From contig NZ_SOMG01000015.1 in NCBI RefSeq assembly GCF_004402045.1, positions 245,078 through 309,077 on the forward strand: a stretch of DNA of 64,000 nt, read 5' to 3'. The notes under the pieces were generated by a model. It worked only from the letters and a program-made list of their open reading frames with translations. It had not been told where the DNA came from and made no database searches. This DNA comes from Lelliottia nimipressuralis (GTDB lineage Bacteria; Pseudomonadota; Gammaproteobacteria; Enterobacterales; Enterobacteriaceae). A program made the position numbers and the translations under genes. Shown one piece after another: positions 1 to 8,486 of this stretch; within the stretch, counting starts at the first letter, position 1; each line of letters begins with the position of its first letter.

Positions 1-750
1 GCGGTGATGCCTTCCTGCACTGCGAGACGCAAAATCGAACAGATCGAATTTTACGGCGGTCGCTGCCACTTTGTGCAAAGCGCCTGCGAAATCTACGACG
101 CCTCCGAAATGCTGGCCCGCGAGCTCAACGGCCATTATATGGACCAGTTCACCTTCGCTGAGCGCGCGACGGACTGGCGCGGCAATAACAACATTGCCGA
201 CAGTATCTTCCGCCAGATGACCCACGAACCGCATCCGGTTCCGTCGTACATTGTGATGAGCGCCGGTACTGGCGGCACGTCAGCCACGATCGGACGCTAC
301 ATTCGCTGTCAGGGCTATGATACCCAGCTGATGGTGGTTGATCCGCAGAACTCCGTGTTCCTCGACTACTGGCAAAACCGCGATGCCAGCCTGCGCAGCC
401 CGGTGGGCAGCAAAATTGAAGGGATTGGCCGTCCGCGCGTTGAACCATCGTTCATCCCGGATGTGGTGGATGAAATGCTTCGCGTGCCGGATGCCGCAAG
501 CGTGGCAACGGCGCACTGGCTGGAGACGCAGCTTGGCCGCAAAGTTGGCGCGTCTACCGGGACCAACATGTGGGGTGCCTTACATCTCGCCGCACGCATG
601 CGTGAAGCGGGCCGCACCGGCTCTATCGTCACGCTTCTGTGCGACAGCGGCGAACGCTACCTTGAAACCTACTACAATGCGGAGTGGGTGCAGACCAACA
701 TCGGCGATATCGCCCCGTGGAAAGCCCGGATTGCAGAGCTGCTGAAATAA
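1..750 (+). CDS. 5'-truncated PLP-dependent cysteine synthase-fold enzyme (probable cysteine desulfhydrase)
   Basis: The reading frame is open from the first base of the window, so the N-terminal part, including the PLP-lysine region, lies upstream. What remains shows the fold-type II PLP enzyme pattern of the CysK family: a glycine-rich phosphate-binding loop (SAGTGGTSATIGRY, around residues 86-99) and a second conserved segment GASTGTNMWG. It lies beside cof. In E. coli that position holds decR (ybaO); Pantoea ananatis has a cysteine desulfhydrase (CcdA) next to its decR-like regulator. A cysteine-degrading role is therefore likely but inferred, and cysteine synthase activity cannot be excluded. 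It converges with cof on a shared hairpin. Confidence 0.7.
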   Translation, partial: AVMPSCTARRKIEQIEFYGGRCHFVQSACEIYDASEMLARELNGHYMDQFTFAERATDWRGNNNIADSIFRQMTHEPHPVPSYIVMSAGTGGTSATIGRYIRCQGYDTQLMVVDPQNSVFLDYWQNRDASLRSPVGSKIEGIGRPRVEPSFIPDVVDEMLRVPDAASVATAHWLETQLGRKVGASTGTNMWGALHLAARMREAGRTGSIVTLLCDSGERYLETYYNAEWVQTNIGDIAPWKARIAELLK

Positions 751-775
751 AAAAAGCCAGACCTCGGTCTGGCTT
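751..775. terminator. Terminator between the cysteine enzyme gene and cof
   Basis: The arms AGCCAGACC (755-763) and GGTCTGGCT (766-774) are perfectly complementary. A run of A on the plus strand (746-755) gives a T-tract on the minus strand, so the element is best placed to end cof transcription and may act in both directions. Confidence 0.85.
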
Positions 776-790
776 GCTGGAAGGGTCTCA

Positions 791-1609
791 CTATTCGGGG
801 GAATACGGGAGGTTGTTGTTGTCCAGCCAATGCGTCAAAAAATGAGACACCGCTTCGTTACCGCAGTGCCCAATAACCGGCAGATGGGGAAGCTCTGCTT
901 TTAGCTGCGCCATCGCATTTCCCATAATCAGACCACGGCCGACGCTGCCCAGCATCTCCCGGTCATTCATAGCGTCACCAAACGCCATACAGTCCTGCAG
1001 CGTTAAGCCCAGGTGGTCGCTCAGTACTGCCAGGGCGGAACCTTTGTTACAGCCCACAGGTAACACCTCCAGACAATCCACCGCCGAGAAGGTCAGATGC
1101 GCCCGGTTACCCAGCGCCTCATTCAACTGAATGCGTAAGCGACAGAGATCGTCGTGATCGCCGCAGAAGCAGATCTTGGTCACCGCATGGGCGGGGATCC
1201 GACGCAGGTCGATAAGCTGGTATTTAAAACCACTGTAGACGTGCGCATGCAACAGTTCCGGAATTTCACGTCCGGTAAACCAGCCTTGATCGTTAAAGAC
1301 GTGGATGCTGGCCTGCGTATCCCAGGTGCTGTGCAGCACGATATCCGCCACTTCCGGGTTGAGATCCTGACGGTGCAGCACATCACCTTCTACAGAATGA
1401 ATTCGCGTCCCGTTGCCGGTGATCAGAAAGGCGTCGAGGGAAAACGCGCCAAGTAGATGGCGCATTTCCAGCACATGACGCCCGGTAGCAAACGTCAGGG
1501 TGACATCACGCTCGTGCAGGCGCTTCAGCGTGTTCAGGGTTTTCTTCCCCAAACGGTGATCCGGCATTAACAGCGTACCGTCCATATCAAATGCAGCGAG
1601 CCGAGCCAT
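791..1609 (-). CDS. cof: HAD-superfamily phosphatase Cof (HMP-PP phosphatase)
   Basis: Full-length 272-residue HAD-like hydrolase. The catalytic motif DMDGT is at residues 8-12, with Asp8 the expected nucleophile and Asp10 the acid/base, and the C-terminal part carries the late HAD motif FGDAMND. The large insert between the motifs is the type IIB cap of the Cof family. In E. coli, Cof hydrolyses the thiamine precursor 4-amino-2-methyl-5-hydroxymethylpyrimidine pyrophosphate and, more loosely, pyridoxal phosphate; the same role is assumed here. It is cytosolic and monocistronic, and divergent from ybaE with about 100 bp between them. Confidence 0.93.
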   Translation of the reverse strand: MARLAAFDMDGTLLMPDHRLGKKTLNTLKRLHERDVTLTFATGRHVLEMRHLLGAFSLDAFLITGNGTRIHSVEGDVLHRQDLNPEVADIVLHSTWDTQASIHVFNDQGWFTGREIPELLHAHVYSGFKYQLIDLRRIPAHAVTKICFCGDHDDLCRLRIQLNEALGNRAHLTFSAVDCLEVLPVGCNKGSALAVLSDHLGLTLQDCMAFGDAMNDREMLGSVGRGLIMGNAMAQLKAELPHLPVIGHCGNEAVSHFLTHWLDNNNLPYSPE

Positions 1610-1710
1610 GATTACTCCCGAAATGTGATGCGATTAACTTGTGCATCAGTATCGTGTGAGATATACGGAAGTAATAGTGAATAGATGATAATTATTGTTC
1701 CGGGTTTCTC

Positions 1711-3411
1711 ATGCGCCAGCTTAATCGACTTAATCAGTATCACCGCCTCTGGCAACCTTCCGAGGGTGCGACGCAAAAGGTCACCATCAGCGAGCTGGCC
1801 GCCCGCTGTTTTTGTAGCGAGCGGCATGTCCGAACGCTGCTACGACAGGCCCAGGAAGCGGGCTGGCTGAGCTGGCGAGCGCAGTCTGGCCGCGGTAAAC
1901 GGGGTGAACTGACGTTCCATGTCGCTCCGGAGTCGCTGCGCAATGCGATGATGGAAGAGGCGTTAAAACGTGGGCAGCAGCACAACGTGCTTGAGCTGGC
2001 CCAGCTTGCACCAGACGCGCTGCGGTCATTGCTGCATCCATTTTTAGGCGGACAGTGGCAAAACGACACGCCGACGCTGCGCATCCCCTATTACCGCTCG
2101 CTGGACCCGCTTCATCCGGGTTTTCTGCCCGGTCGTGCGGAACAGCATCTGGCCGGACAGATTTTTTCCGGGCTGACGCGCTTTCATGGCAGCTCCAGTG
2201 AACCCACGGGCGATCTCGCCCACCACTGGGAGGTGTCAGAGGACGGCCTGCGCTGGCATTTTTATATTCGATCCACTCTGCACTGGCATAACGGCGATAA
2301 AGTCGAGACCGGACAGCTTCAGCAAAGCCTGACCGCGCTTTTTGCCCTGCCCGCCCTGCGTAAGCTATTTCAGAGCGTCTTACGCGTTGACGTCACTCAC
2401 CCTCAGTGTCTGACATTTACCTTGCACCAGCCGGATTACTGGCTGGCACACCGTCTGGCCACCTACTGCAGCCGTCTTGCCCATCCCGAACAGCCCATGA
2501 CGGGCAGCGGGCCCTTCAGACTCAGCGTCTATGAACCCGACCTGGTTCGTCTGGAGAGTCACGAACAGTACCATCTCAGCCATCCGCTGCTTAAGGCTAT
2601 TGAATACTGGATCACACCGGCGCTGTTTGACTCTGGTCTGGGTACCAGCTGTCGTCATCCGGTGCAGATTGCCATTGGCGAGCCGGATGAACTTGAGAGC
2701 CTGCGCCTGGTAACCAACAGCATCAGTCTGGGCTTTTGTTATCTCACACTGAAGCAAAGCCCGCGTCTTAGTGAAATGCAGGCGCGACGGCTCATCAATA
2801 TTATTCATCTCTCAACGCTTCTGCATACGCTTGGGCTAAACGAAGGGCTGATTACCCCAACAGAGGAATTACTGCCCGGCTGGGCGATCCCCCAGTGGCC
2901 GGATTTAACACATGTCCCTCTACCGAAGAAATTAACCCTGATTTACCATTTGCCGGTTGAGTTACACACGATGGCTCGACAGCTAAAACAGTACCTTGCT
3001 CAACAAGGCTGCGCGCTTACGGTTATCTTTTTCGATGCGAAAACCTGGGATGGATGCCAGCAACTGGCGGACGCGGACATGATGATGGGCGACAGGCTGA
3101 TTGGCGAAGCCCCGGAATATACACTTGAGCAATGGCTGCGCTGTGATGCCCTCTGGCCACATCTGCTGAGCGCGCCGCAGTATGCTCATCTGCAGGCCAC
3201 CCTGGATGCGGTACAGACCCAGGCCGATGAACAGGATAGGCATGCTGGCTTGAAAGCGATATTTAGCCAGCTTATGGAAAACGCGGTCCTTACACCGCTT
3301 TTTAACTACCAGTATCAAATCAGCGCCCCACCGGGGGTAAACGGCATACGCCTCAACACCCGCGGCTGGTTTGATTTTACCGAAGCCTGGCTGCCCGCCC
3401 CCAAATCGTGA
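1711..3411 (+). CDS. ybaE: SgrR-family transcriptional regulator YbaE
   Basis: 566 residues, the same length as E. coli YbaE. The N-terminal ~110 residues form a winged helix-turn-helix of the SgrR_N type (ISELAARCFCSERHVRTLLR, residues 26-45). The remainder resembles a periplasmic-type solute-binding domain (SBP_bac_5, with segments such as SLDPLHPGFLPGRAEQHLAG near residue 130) but has no signal peptide, so it should act in the cytosol as a ligand-sensing regulator. Ligand and targets are unknown. No clear Shine-Dalgarno precedes the ATG at 1711; the start is chosen by agreement with E. coli. The gene is divergent from cof and 65 bp upstream of queC. Confidence 0.88.
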   Translation: MRQLNRLNQYHRLWQPSEGATQKVTISELAARCFCSERHVRTLLRQAQEAGWLSWRAQSGRGKRGELTFHVAPESLRNAMMEEALKRGQQHNVLELAQLAPDALRSLLHPFLGGQWQNDTPTLRIPYYRSLDPLHPGFLPGRAEQHLAGQIFSGLTRFHGSSSEPTGDLAHHWEVSEDGLRWHFYIRSTLHWHNGDKVETGQLQQSLTALFALPALRKLFQSVLRVDVTHPQCLTFTLHQPDYWLAHRLATYCSRLAHPEQPMTGSGPFRLSVYEPDLVRLESHEQYHLSHPLLKAIEYWITPALFDSGLGTSCRHPVQIAIGEPDELESLRLVTNSISLGFCYLTLKQSPRLSEMQARRLINIIHLSTLLHTLGLNEGLITPTEELLPGWAIPQWPDLTHVPLPKKLTLIYHLPVELHTMARQLKQYLAQQGCALTVIFFDAKTWDGCQQLADADMMMGDRLIGEAPEYTLEQWLRCDALWPHLLSAPQYAHLQATLDAVQTQADEQDRHAGLKAIFSQLMENAVLTPLFNYQYQISAPPGVNGIRLNTRGWFDFTEAWLPAPKS

Positions 3412-3476
3412 AGAAGCTGGTCGCCGTCGTGGTCAGACGGTAACATAACGTTTTTACGTAACTGTCGAGATGATTT

Positions 3477-4172
3477 ATGAAACGTGCCGTCGTCGTGTTC
3501 AGCGGAGGACAAGACTCTACTACCTGCCTGGTCCAGGCTCTTCATCAGTACGATGAAGTTCACTGTGTTACTTTCGATTATGGTCAGCGTCATCGTGCTG
3601 AAATCGACGTTGCCCGTGAACTGGCCCTGAAACTGGGCGCACGCGCGCACAAAGTACTGGATGTTACGCTGTTAAATGAACTGGCCGTCAGCAGCCTCAC
3701 CCGCGACAGTATTCCCGTCCCGGACTACGAACCCGATGCCAGCGGCATTCCAAACACCTTCGTGCCGGGCCGTAATATCCTTTTCCTGACCCTGACAGCG
3801 ATTTACGCTTACCAGGTAAAAGCCGAAGCGGTGATAACCGGCGTATGTGAAACCGACTTCTCCGGTTACCCGGACTGTCGCGACGAGTTTGTGAAAGCGT
3901 TAAACCACGCCGTCAATCTGGGGATGGCGAAAGATACGCGCTTTGAAACCCCTCTGATGTGGCTGGATAAAGCAGAAACCTGGGCGCTGGCGGACTACTG
4001 GGGCAAGCTGGATTTGGTTCGCAGCGAAACCCTCACCTGCTATAACGGCATCAAAGGCGACGGTTGCGGCCAGTGCGCCGCCTGTAACCTGCGCGCTAAC
4101 GGGCTGAATCATTATCTTGCCGATAAAGTCGGCGTGATGGCCGCGATGCAGAAAAAAACCGGGCTTAAATAG
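3477..4172 (+). CDS. queC: 7-cyano-7-deazaguanine synthase QueC
   Basis: 231 residues, as in E. coli. It converts 7-carboxy-7-deazaguanine to preQ0 with ATP and ammonia in the queuosine pathway. The PP-loop SGGQDS is at residues 9-14, and the zinc site is the four-cysteine cluster Cys188, Cys197, Cys200, Cys203. The later queuosine genes tgt and queA are about 38 kb away in this same window. The gene converges with the antitoxin gene, with only two bases between the two stop codons and no obvious terminator. Confidence 0.97.
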   Translation: MKRAVVVFSGGQDSTTCLVQALHQYDEVHCVTFDYGQRHRAEIDVARELALKLGARAHKVLDVTLLNELAVSSLTRDSIPVPDYEPDASGIPNTFVPGRNILFLTLTAIYAYQVKAEAVITGVCETDFSGYPDCRDEFVKALNHAVNLGMAKDTRFETPLMWLDKAETWALADYWGKLDLVRSETLTCYNGIKGDGCGQCAACNLRANGLNHYLADKVGVMAAMQKKTGLK

Positions 4173-4174
4173 GG

Positions 4175-4504
4175 TTACTTGACCGTGCTGTCGAACAGTT
4201 TTACGCCGGCAGCACGCGTGACTTTCATTAACGTCGTCAGCGTTGGGTTGCCGTTGTCAGACAAGGTTCGGTATAGCTGCTGACGGGAAAGACCCGATTT
4301 AGCAGCAATTTCACCTATGCCGCCGCGGGATTCGATGACCTGACGGAGTGCAATGAGATAGGCAGGGATCCCCTGATCTTCATAAATTTCTTCCAGTGCT
4401 ATTTGCAGGTAAAGTTGAGCATAGGAAGGGTTCTCACGAAGCATTTTCACAACCGCATTGTGATGACTGACAGAACTTGAATATTGTCGTTTAGAGGTGC
4501 TCAT
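4175..4504 (-). CDS. Type II toxin-antitoxin system antitoxin, HigA-like HTH protein
   Basis: 109 residues. The C-terminal half is a helix-turn-helix of the XRE/HigA type (GGIGEIAAKSGLSRQQLYRT, about residues 61-80), followed by the NPTLTTLMKVTRAAGVKLF segment typical of antidotes paired with TIGR02683-type killer proteins. Its start codon lies inside the 3' end of the toxin gene (14-bp overlap), so it is translationally coupled to the toxin. It is expected to neutralise the toxin and repress the shared promoter. No counterpart lies between queC and fadM in E. coli K-12, which suggests acquisition. Confidence 0.85.
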   Translation of the reverse strand: MSTSKRQYSSSVSHHNAVVKMLRENPSYAQLYLQIALEEIYEDQGIPAYLIALRQVIESRGGIGEIAAKSGLSRQQLYRTLSDNGNPTLTTLMKVTRAAGVKLFDSTVK

Positions 4505-4844
4505 CTGTTTTTCCTTTCGATAGATGATCTTTCAAGTAATCTACCGCCTGTTTAACATCTTCTCTTTGACTCTTCTTGTCACCCCCGATGAGTAACAACA
4601 AGACCCTCTGATGCTCTACGGCAAAATAGATCCTGTAACCGGGACCACTATCAATTCGCATCTCCCAAACACCTTCTCTAAGGTATTTGTAATCACCAAA
4701 ATTACGTTTTATTGCACGGTTAATACGCATAAGGATCCGTAAAACGGTCTCCGGATCCTTTCGCCTCATCCTTGCTACCCACTCCTCGAACGGAATTTTT
4801 CCGTCACGGGTCCGGTAACGTTCAACAACGTAGTCCCTGTCCAT
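4491..4844 (-). CDS. Type II toxin-antitoxin system toxin, RelE/ParE superfamily (HigB-like)
   Basis: 117 residues, basic, with the pattern of the phage-derived Gp49-like/HigB killer family: an N-terminal segment GKIPFEEWVARMRRKDPE, the central LREGVWEMRIDSGPGYRIYF strand pair, and LLLLIGGDKKSQREDVKQA near the C-terminus. Members act as ribosome-dependent mRNA endonucleases; that activity is inferred here. The toxin precedes the antitoxin, the order typical of higBA-type loci. A perfect AT-rich palindrome 21 bp upstream of the start is the likely operator. Both reading frames are intact. Confidence 0.85.
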   Translation of the reverse strand: MDRDYVVERYRTRDGKIPFEEWVARMRRKDPETVLRILMRINRAIKRNFGDYKYLREGVWEMRIDSGPGYRIYFAVEHQRVLLLLIGGDKKSQREDVKQAVDYLKDHLSKGKTDEHL

Positions 4845-4865
4845 TATTCTATCCCTGAAAAATCC

Positions 4866-4889
4866 TTTTGTCTTTTATAAAAGACAAAA
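4866..4889. promoter_or_regulatory. Perfect 24-bp palindrome upstream of the toxin-antitoxin operon
   Basis: The arm TTTTGTCTTTTA (4866-4877) is followed directly by its exact reverse complement TAAAAGACAAAA (4878-4889), with no spacer. It lies between the fadM stop and the toxin start and is a good candidate for the autoregulatory operator, overlapping a TATAAA element on the minus strand. It could also serve as a weak fadM terminator, but it has almost no GC in the stem. Confidence 0.6.
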
Positions 4890-4892
4890 ATC

Positions 4893-5291
4893 CTAAGCGA
4901 TCATCAGCTCCAGCTTTTCCCGCAACTCTCCTTCGAACGGCAGCGCCTTCTGGGTTTTCAGATCGATACAGACAAACGTAATCAGCGCATCAGCCACCAC
5001 CTGCCCTTCTGGATCGAGCGTCACCACCTGGCTTAATACCCCACTTTTGCCACTTAACTGCTGTACCTGACTGGTCACGGTGAGCACATCACCCAGCACG
5101 GCCGGACGGCGGTAGTTGATGTTGATATTGACGACCACGAACGCGATGTTGTGCGCACTCAGCCACTGAAAGCTTTCGCTATTTTCGAGCCCGTCCCAGC
5201 GCGCTTCTTCAAGAAACTCAAGATAGCGGGCATTGTTCACATGCTGGTAAACGTCGAGGTGAAAACCGCGTACTTTGATTTTTGTCTGCAT
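4893..5291 (-). CDS. fadM: Long-chain acyl-CoA thioesterase FadM
   Basis: 132 residues, the length of E. coli FadM (YbaW). It is a single hotdog-fold 4-hydroxybenzoyl-CoA thioesterase-type domain with the active-site segment FHLDVYQHVNNARYLEFLEEAR (helix and preceding loop, residues 10-31; Asp13 is the expected catalytic acid). It hydrolyses long-chain acyl-CoA formed during beta-oxidation. A match to the FadR operator lies about 42 bp upstream of the start, in agreement with known FadR repression of fadM in E. coli. Transcribed alone. Confidence 0.93.
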   Translation of the reverse strand: MQTKIKVRGFHLDVYQHVNNARYLEFLEEARWDGLENSESFQWLSAHNIAFVVVNININYRRPAVLGDVLTVTSQVQQLSGKSGVLSQVVTLDPEGQVVADALITFVCIDLKTQKALPFEGELREKLELMIA

Positions 5292-5332
5292 AGCGCAATA
5301 GCCTTTACTGTTATTGTAGGATTAGAGGTCAT

Positions 5333-5349
5333 AACTGGTATGACCTCTT
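5333..5349. promoter_or_regulatory. FadR operator upstream of fadM
   Basis: AACTGGTATGACCTCTT matches the FadR consensus AACTGGTCNGACCTGTT at all but two defined positions, including the core TGGT and GACC. Its position between fadM and ybaV fits repression of fadM when long-chain acyl-CoA is absent. The consensus is quoted from memory; binding is inferred. Confidence 0.7.
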
Positions 5350-5390
5350 TATCCTGGCAAATTATTGCTGCAGTGCAAGTAAATGTGAGA

Positions 5391-5786
<396 letters not shown>

Positions 5787-5854
5787 TTAGTTGACAGCCA
5801 CGTCACGATAACCGCCGAAAAAAACAGGCACAAACAGCAGATTGCAGAAATGGA

Positions 5855-5876
5855 AAAGGCCGCGAAAGCGGCCTTT
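5855..5876 (-). terminator. ppiD terminator
   Basis: AAAGGCCGC (5855-5863), loop GAAA, GCGGCCTTT (5868-5876) form a perfect 9-bp stem just after the ppiD stop. The downstream T-tract on the minus strand is short (TTTT), so termination may be incomplete; the plus-strand side has AGTTTTT. Confidence 0.75.
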
Positions 5877-5919
5877 AGTTTTTGCAGAGCGTTACGAAAT
5901 TCTGCGAGCAGATACGTAA

Positions 5920-7791
5920 TTATTGCTGCTGAGTTATCACATCACCCAGCTTAATTTTGGCTTCTTTACGCAGGTTGCTCATCATGGCTTCGAAAGCAAT
6001 CTGGGCATTGTTCTGGGTAATGCCCTGAACCATCGCTTTCTTTTGCGCTTCTGGCAGGGTACCGGCTTTCACTTCATCCAGCGCCAGCAGAATGACGTTA
6101 CCCTGCATATCGGTGGCGGTACCGAAGCTTGGTTTATCTTTTGCTGGCAGGTTCAGACCAAACGCTGCCTGACTGACAGGATCCTGACCCGTACGGCTCA
6201 GCGTTTTCGCCTCACCGAAGCTCAGACCAGCGGCTTTCAACGCGTCCTCTTTACCCGCTTTCAGATCAACCAGAATCTTCTCAGCATCCAGTTTCGCCTG
6301 CTGTTCCGCTTTGTTGTGCTTAACCTGGGCGACAACCTGATCCTTCACTTCCGCCAGCGGTTTGACCGCTTCTGGCTTATGTTCGCTAACGCGCAGAACG
6401 AATGCACGATCGCCGTCAACGGTAATGATGTCAGAGTTGCTGCCTGGCGTGCCGTTCTCGCCGACCAGTCCGCCGTTAAAGATGGCATCAGAAACCGGTT
6501 TGAAGTTCAGCTCTTCCGGCAGGTTGTCACGACCAAACCAGCCCGTCTCAACCGCTTTCACCCCAGCCGCCTGCTCTGCACCCGCCAGAGACTCGTTGTC
6601 GTTGCTGGCAGCATCGCTCACTTTCTGCTGCAGTGCGTAGTAGGCATCCAGCGCTTTTTCCTGCTTCACTTTCGCCGCGATATCATCATGAACCTCAGCC
6701 AGCGGCTTGGTTTTCGCAGCAATGATGTCGTCCAGACGGACAACCAGGAAACCAACGGAGGATTTAATGACGCCTGAAAGCTGGCCTTTGTCTTTCAGAC
6801 CGGCATTTTTCAGCTCATCCGGCGTGGTTGCCTCTTCCAGCCAGCCCATATCACCGCCGTTTTTCGCGGAGATAATATCGGTGGATTTCGCTTTCGCGAC
6901 GGTCGCGAAATCAGCGCCTTTGTTCAGTTCATCCAGAACCGCTTTGGCATCAGCCTCGGTTTTGGTCTGAATCACGCTGTAGCGGTTACGCTGCGGCTGA
7001 GTGAACTGGTCCTGATGCTGGTCGTAATAAGACTGGATTTCCGCGTCAGACGCGCTTTCCTGCAACGCAGCCGCATCCAGCTTGATGTAGCTCACACGGA
7101 ACTGCTCCGGAGAAACAAAGGAATTCTTGTTCTGCTCGTACCAGGCATTAACGTCAGCGTCGCTTACCTGCTGTTTCGCCGCCAGGGTGTTCACGTCAAT
7201 CGTCGCTTCACGTACAACGCGCTGCTGTGCCACCAGCGCGGCCAGTTCATCCGTTTCACCTTTGAGCATGAAATCAGTGCCCACAACGGCATTGATGAGC
7301 TGCTGGGTTGTCAGCTGGTTACGCAGCGCCTGAGCGTATTGATCGGCAGTCATGCCCATCTGATTGACGATACTGTTGTAACGCGCGTTGTCGAATTTAC
7401 CGTTAGACTGGAAGGCTTGCGTGGAGAAGATGGCTTTTTTCACCTGCTCATCACTGATGCCAAGGCCCAGCTTTTTGGCATACTGATCCAGCAGCGCTTC
7501 GTCGATAAGACGGTTCAGTGTCTGTTGGCGCAGGGTCTTCATGTACCCTTCGTTAGCCGCCAGTTCAGAGAATTGGTCGCCCAGCTGTTGCTGCATACGG
7601 TTACGTTCACCGGCAAAAGCATTCTCGAACTGGCCACGGCTGATTTCCTGGCCATTCACTTTTGCGGCATAGTTCGCGCCACCGCCAATAAGGTAACTGC
7701 TCACGCCGGTCAATATGAACGACACGATAATGATACCGAAAATAATCTTGAGCACGAGACTGTTAGCAGCCGTGCGTAAGCTGTCCATCAT
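5920..7791 (-). CDS. ppiD: Membrane-anchored periplasmic chaperone PpiD (SurA/parvulin-like)
   Basis: 623 residues from ATG 7791, as in E. coli (MMDSLRTAANS); the open frame extends 38 codons further upstream but those codons show no family similarity. A single signal anchor spans residues 14-36 (LKIIFGIIIVSFILTGVSSYL), followed by a SurA-N-like chaperone domain and one parvulin domain near residues 265-355, which in E. coli lacks appreciable isomerase activity. It binds the SecYEG translocon with YfgM and helps proteins leave the translocon. It follows hupB in the same direction, with the hupB terminator between them. Confidence 0.96.
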   Translation of the reverse strand: MMDSLRTAANSLVLKIIFGIIIVSFILTGVSSYLIGGGANYAAKVNGQEISRGQFENAFAGERNRMQQQLGDQFSELAANEGYMKTLRQQTLNRLIDEALLDQYAKKLGLGISDEQVKKAIFSTQAFQSNGKFDNARYNSIVNQMGMTADQYAQALRNQLTTQQLINAVVGTDFMLKGETDELAALVAQQRVVREATIDVNTLAAKQQVSDADVNAWYEQNKNSFVSPEQFRVSYIKLDAAALQESASDAEIQSYYDQHQDQFTQPQRNRYSVIQTKTEADAKAVLDELNKGADFATVAKAKSTDIISAKNGGDMGWLEEATTPDELKNAGLKDKGQLSGVIKSSVGFLVVRLDDIIAAKTKPLAEVHDDIAAKVKQEKALDAYYALQQKVSDAASNDNESLAGAEQAAGVKAVETGWFGRDNLPEELNFKPVSDAIFNGGLVGENGTPGSNSDIITVDGDRAFVLRVSEHKPEAVKPLAEVKDQVVAQVKHNKAEQQAKLDAEKILVDLKAGKEDALKAAGLSFGEAKTLSRTGQDPVSQAAFGLNLPAKDKPSFGTATDMQGNVILLALDEVKAGTLPEAQKKAMVQGITQNNAQIAFEAMMSNLRKEAKIKLGDVITQQQ

Positions 7792-7941
7792 GGTGTAACA
7801 ACACTCCGCTGTAGGTGACTGGTTACCTGACGCTGACGGAAAATCCTGCCCGTCGCGCGTAAGGTCGTATTGTGACAAGAAAACGGGGCGATTGTCAGCC
7901 CACAACTCGCATAAACTCGCACAAATCAGGTCTGGACAAAC

Positions 7942-7967
7942 AAAAAAGGCACATCAGAAGATGCGCC
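7942..7967 (-). terminator. hupB terminator
   Basis: On the minus strand GGCGCATC pairs with GATGTGCC (one G-U) around a 4-nt loop, followed by TTTTTT. It lies 37 bp after the hupB stop. Confidence 0.85.
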
Positions 7968-8003
7968 CTTGTACTATACGGCTTCCCTGAGACGGGAAAG
8001 CAA

Positions 8004-8276
8004 TCAGTTTACTGCGTCTTTCAGCGCTTTACCTGCACGGAAACCAGGCACTTTAGCGGCAGCAATGGTGATCTCTTTACCGGTCTGAGGGTTGCGGCCA
8101 GTACGGGCAGCACGCTCTTTAACAGCAAAAGTACCGAAGCCTACCAGTGCAACGTCGTCCCCAGCCTGCAGAGATTCAGTAACAGAAGCAATTAATGCAT
8201 CTAACGCACGTCCAGCTGCAGCTTTAGAAATATCAGCACCAGCAGCAATTTTGTCAATCAGTTGAGATTTATTCAC
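8004..8276 (-). CDS. hupB: DNA-binding protein HU-beta
   Basis: 90 residues, a full-length HU/IHF-family nucleoid protein. Visible features are the N-terminal dimerisation helices ([20 protein letters not shown]), the signature segment [21 protein letters not shown] (residues 46-66) that forms the DNA-binding arms, and the C-terminal [13 protein letters not shown]. It forms homodimers or heterodimers with HU-alpha (hupA, elsewhere). It lies between lon and ppiD, each separated by its own terminator, so it is an independent unit. Confidence 0.98.
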   Translation of the reverse strand: MNKSQLIDKIAAGADISKAAAGRALDALIASVTESLQAGDDVALVGFGTFAVKERAARTGRNPQTGKEITIAAAKVPGFRAGKALKDAVN

Positions 8277-8419
8277 TGTTCTCTTCCTCTCTTTATAATT
8301 TATATCGCGCCTGAATCCTTCACAACGCGACCGCGCAGCAGTTATATCAGGCCTGCCATGACCTTACAACACCCGTTGTTGATGGCTGACCTAATCAGCA
8401 ATCTAAATTAGCTATACAA

Positions 8420-8456
8420 AAAAAGGCTGGCAAGTGCGAAATGACTTACCAGCCTT
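8420..8456 (-). terminator. lon terminator
   Basis: AAGGCTGG-AAGT (8423-8435) pairs with ACTT-CCAGCCTT (8444-8456) with one mismatch and an 8-nt loop. A run of A before the left arm (8417-8424) supplies the T-tract on the minus strand. Confidence 0.88.
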
Positions 8457-8486
8457 GTTTTTATTGACGCTCTTTGCGCGAGGTCA

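Noticed and set aside
3412..3476. preQ1 riboswitch upstream of queC
   Set aside because: The 65-bp gap to ybaE shows no preQ1-I or preQ1-II pattern, and gammaproteobacterial queC genes are not usually so controlled.
4175..5291. Idea that the region from the toxin-antitoxin pair to fadM is a larger island
   Set aside because: fadM and queC flank it in the conserved order, and no integrase, direct repeats or insertion sequences are visible, so only the pair itself seems inserted.
5923..6777. 284-codon plus-strand open frame opposite ppiD
   Set aside because: It is an antisense shadow of ppiD with biased composition and no recognisable domain; ppiD is full length and conserved.
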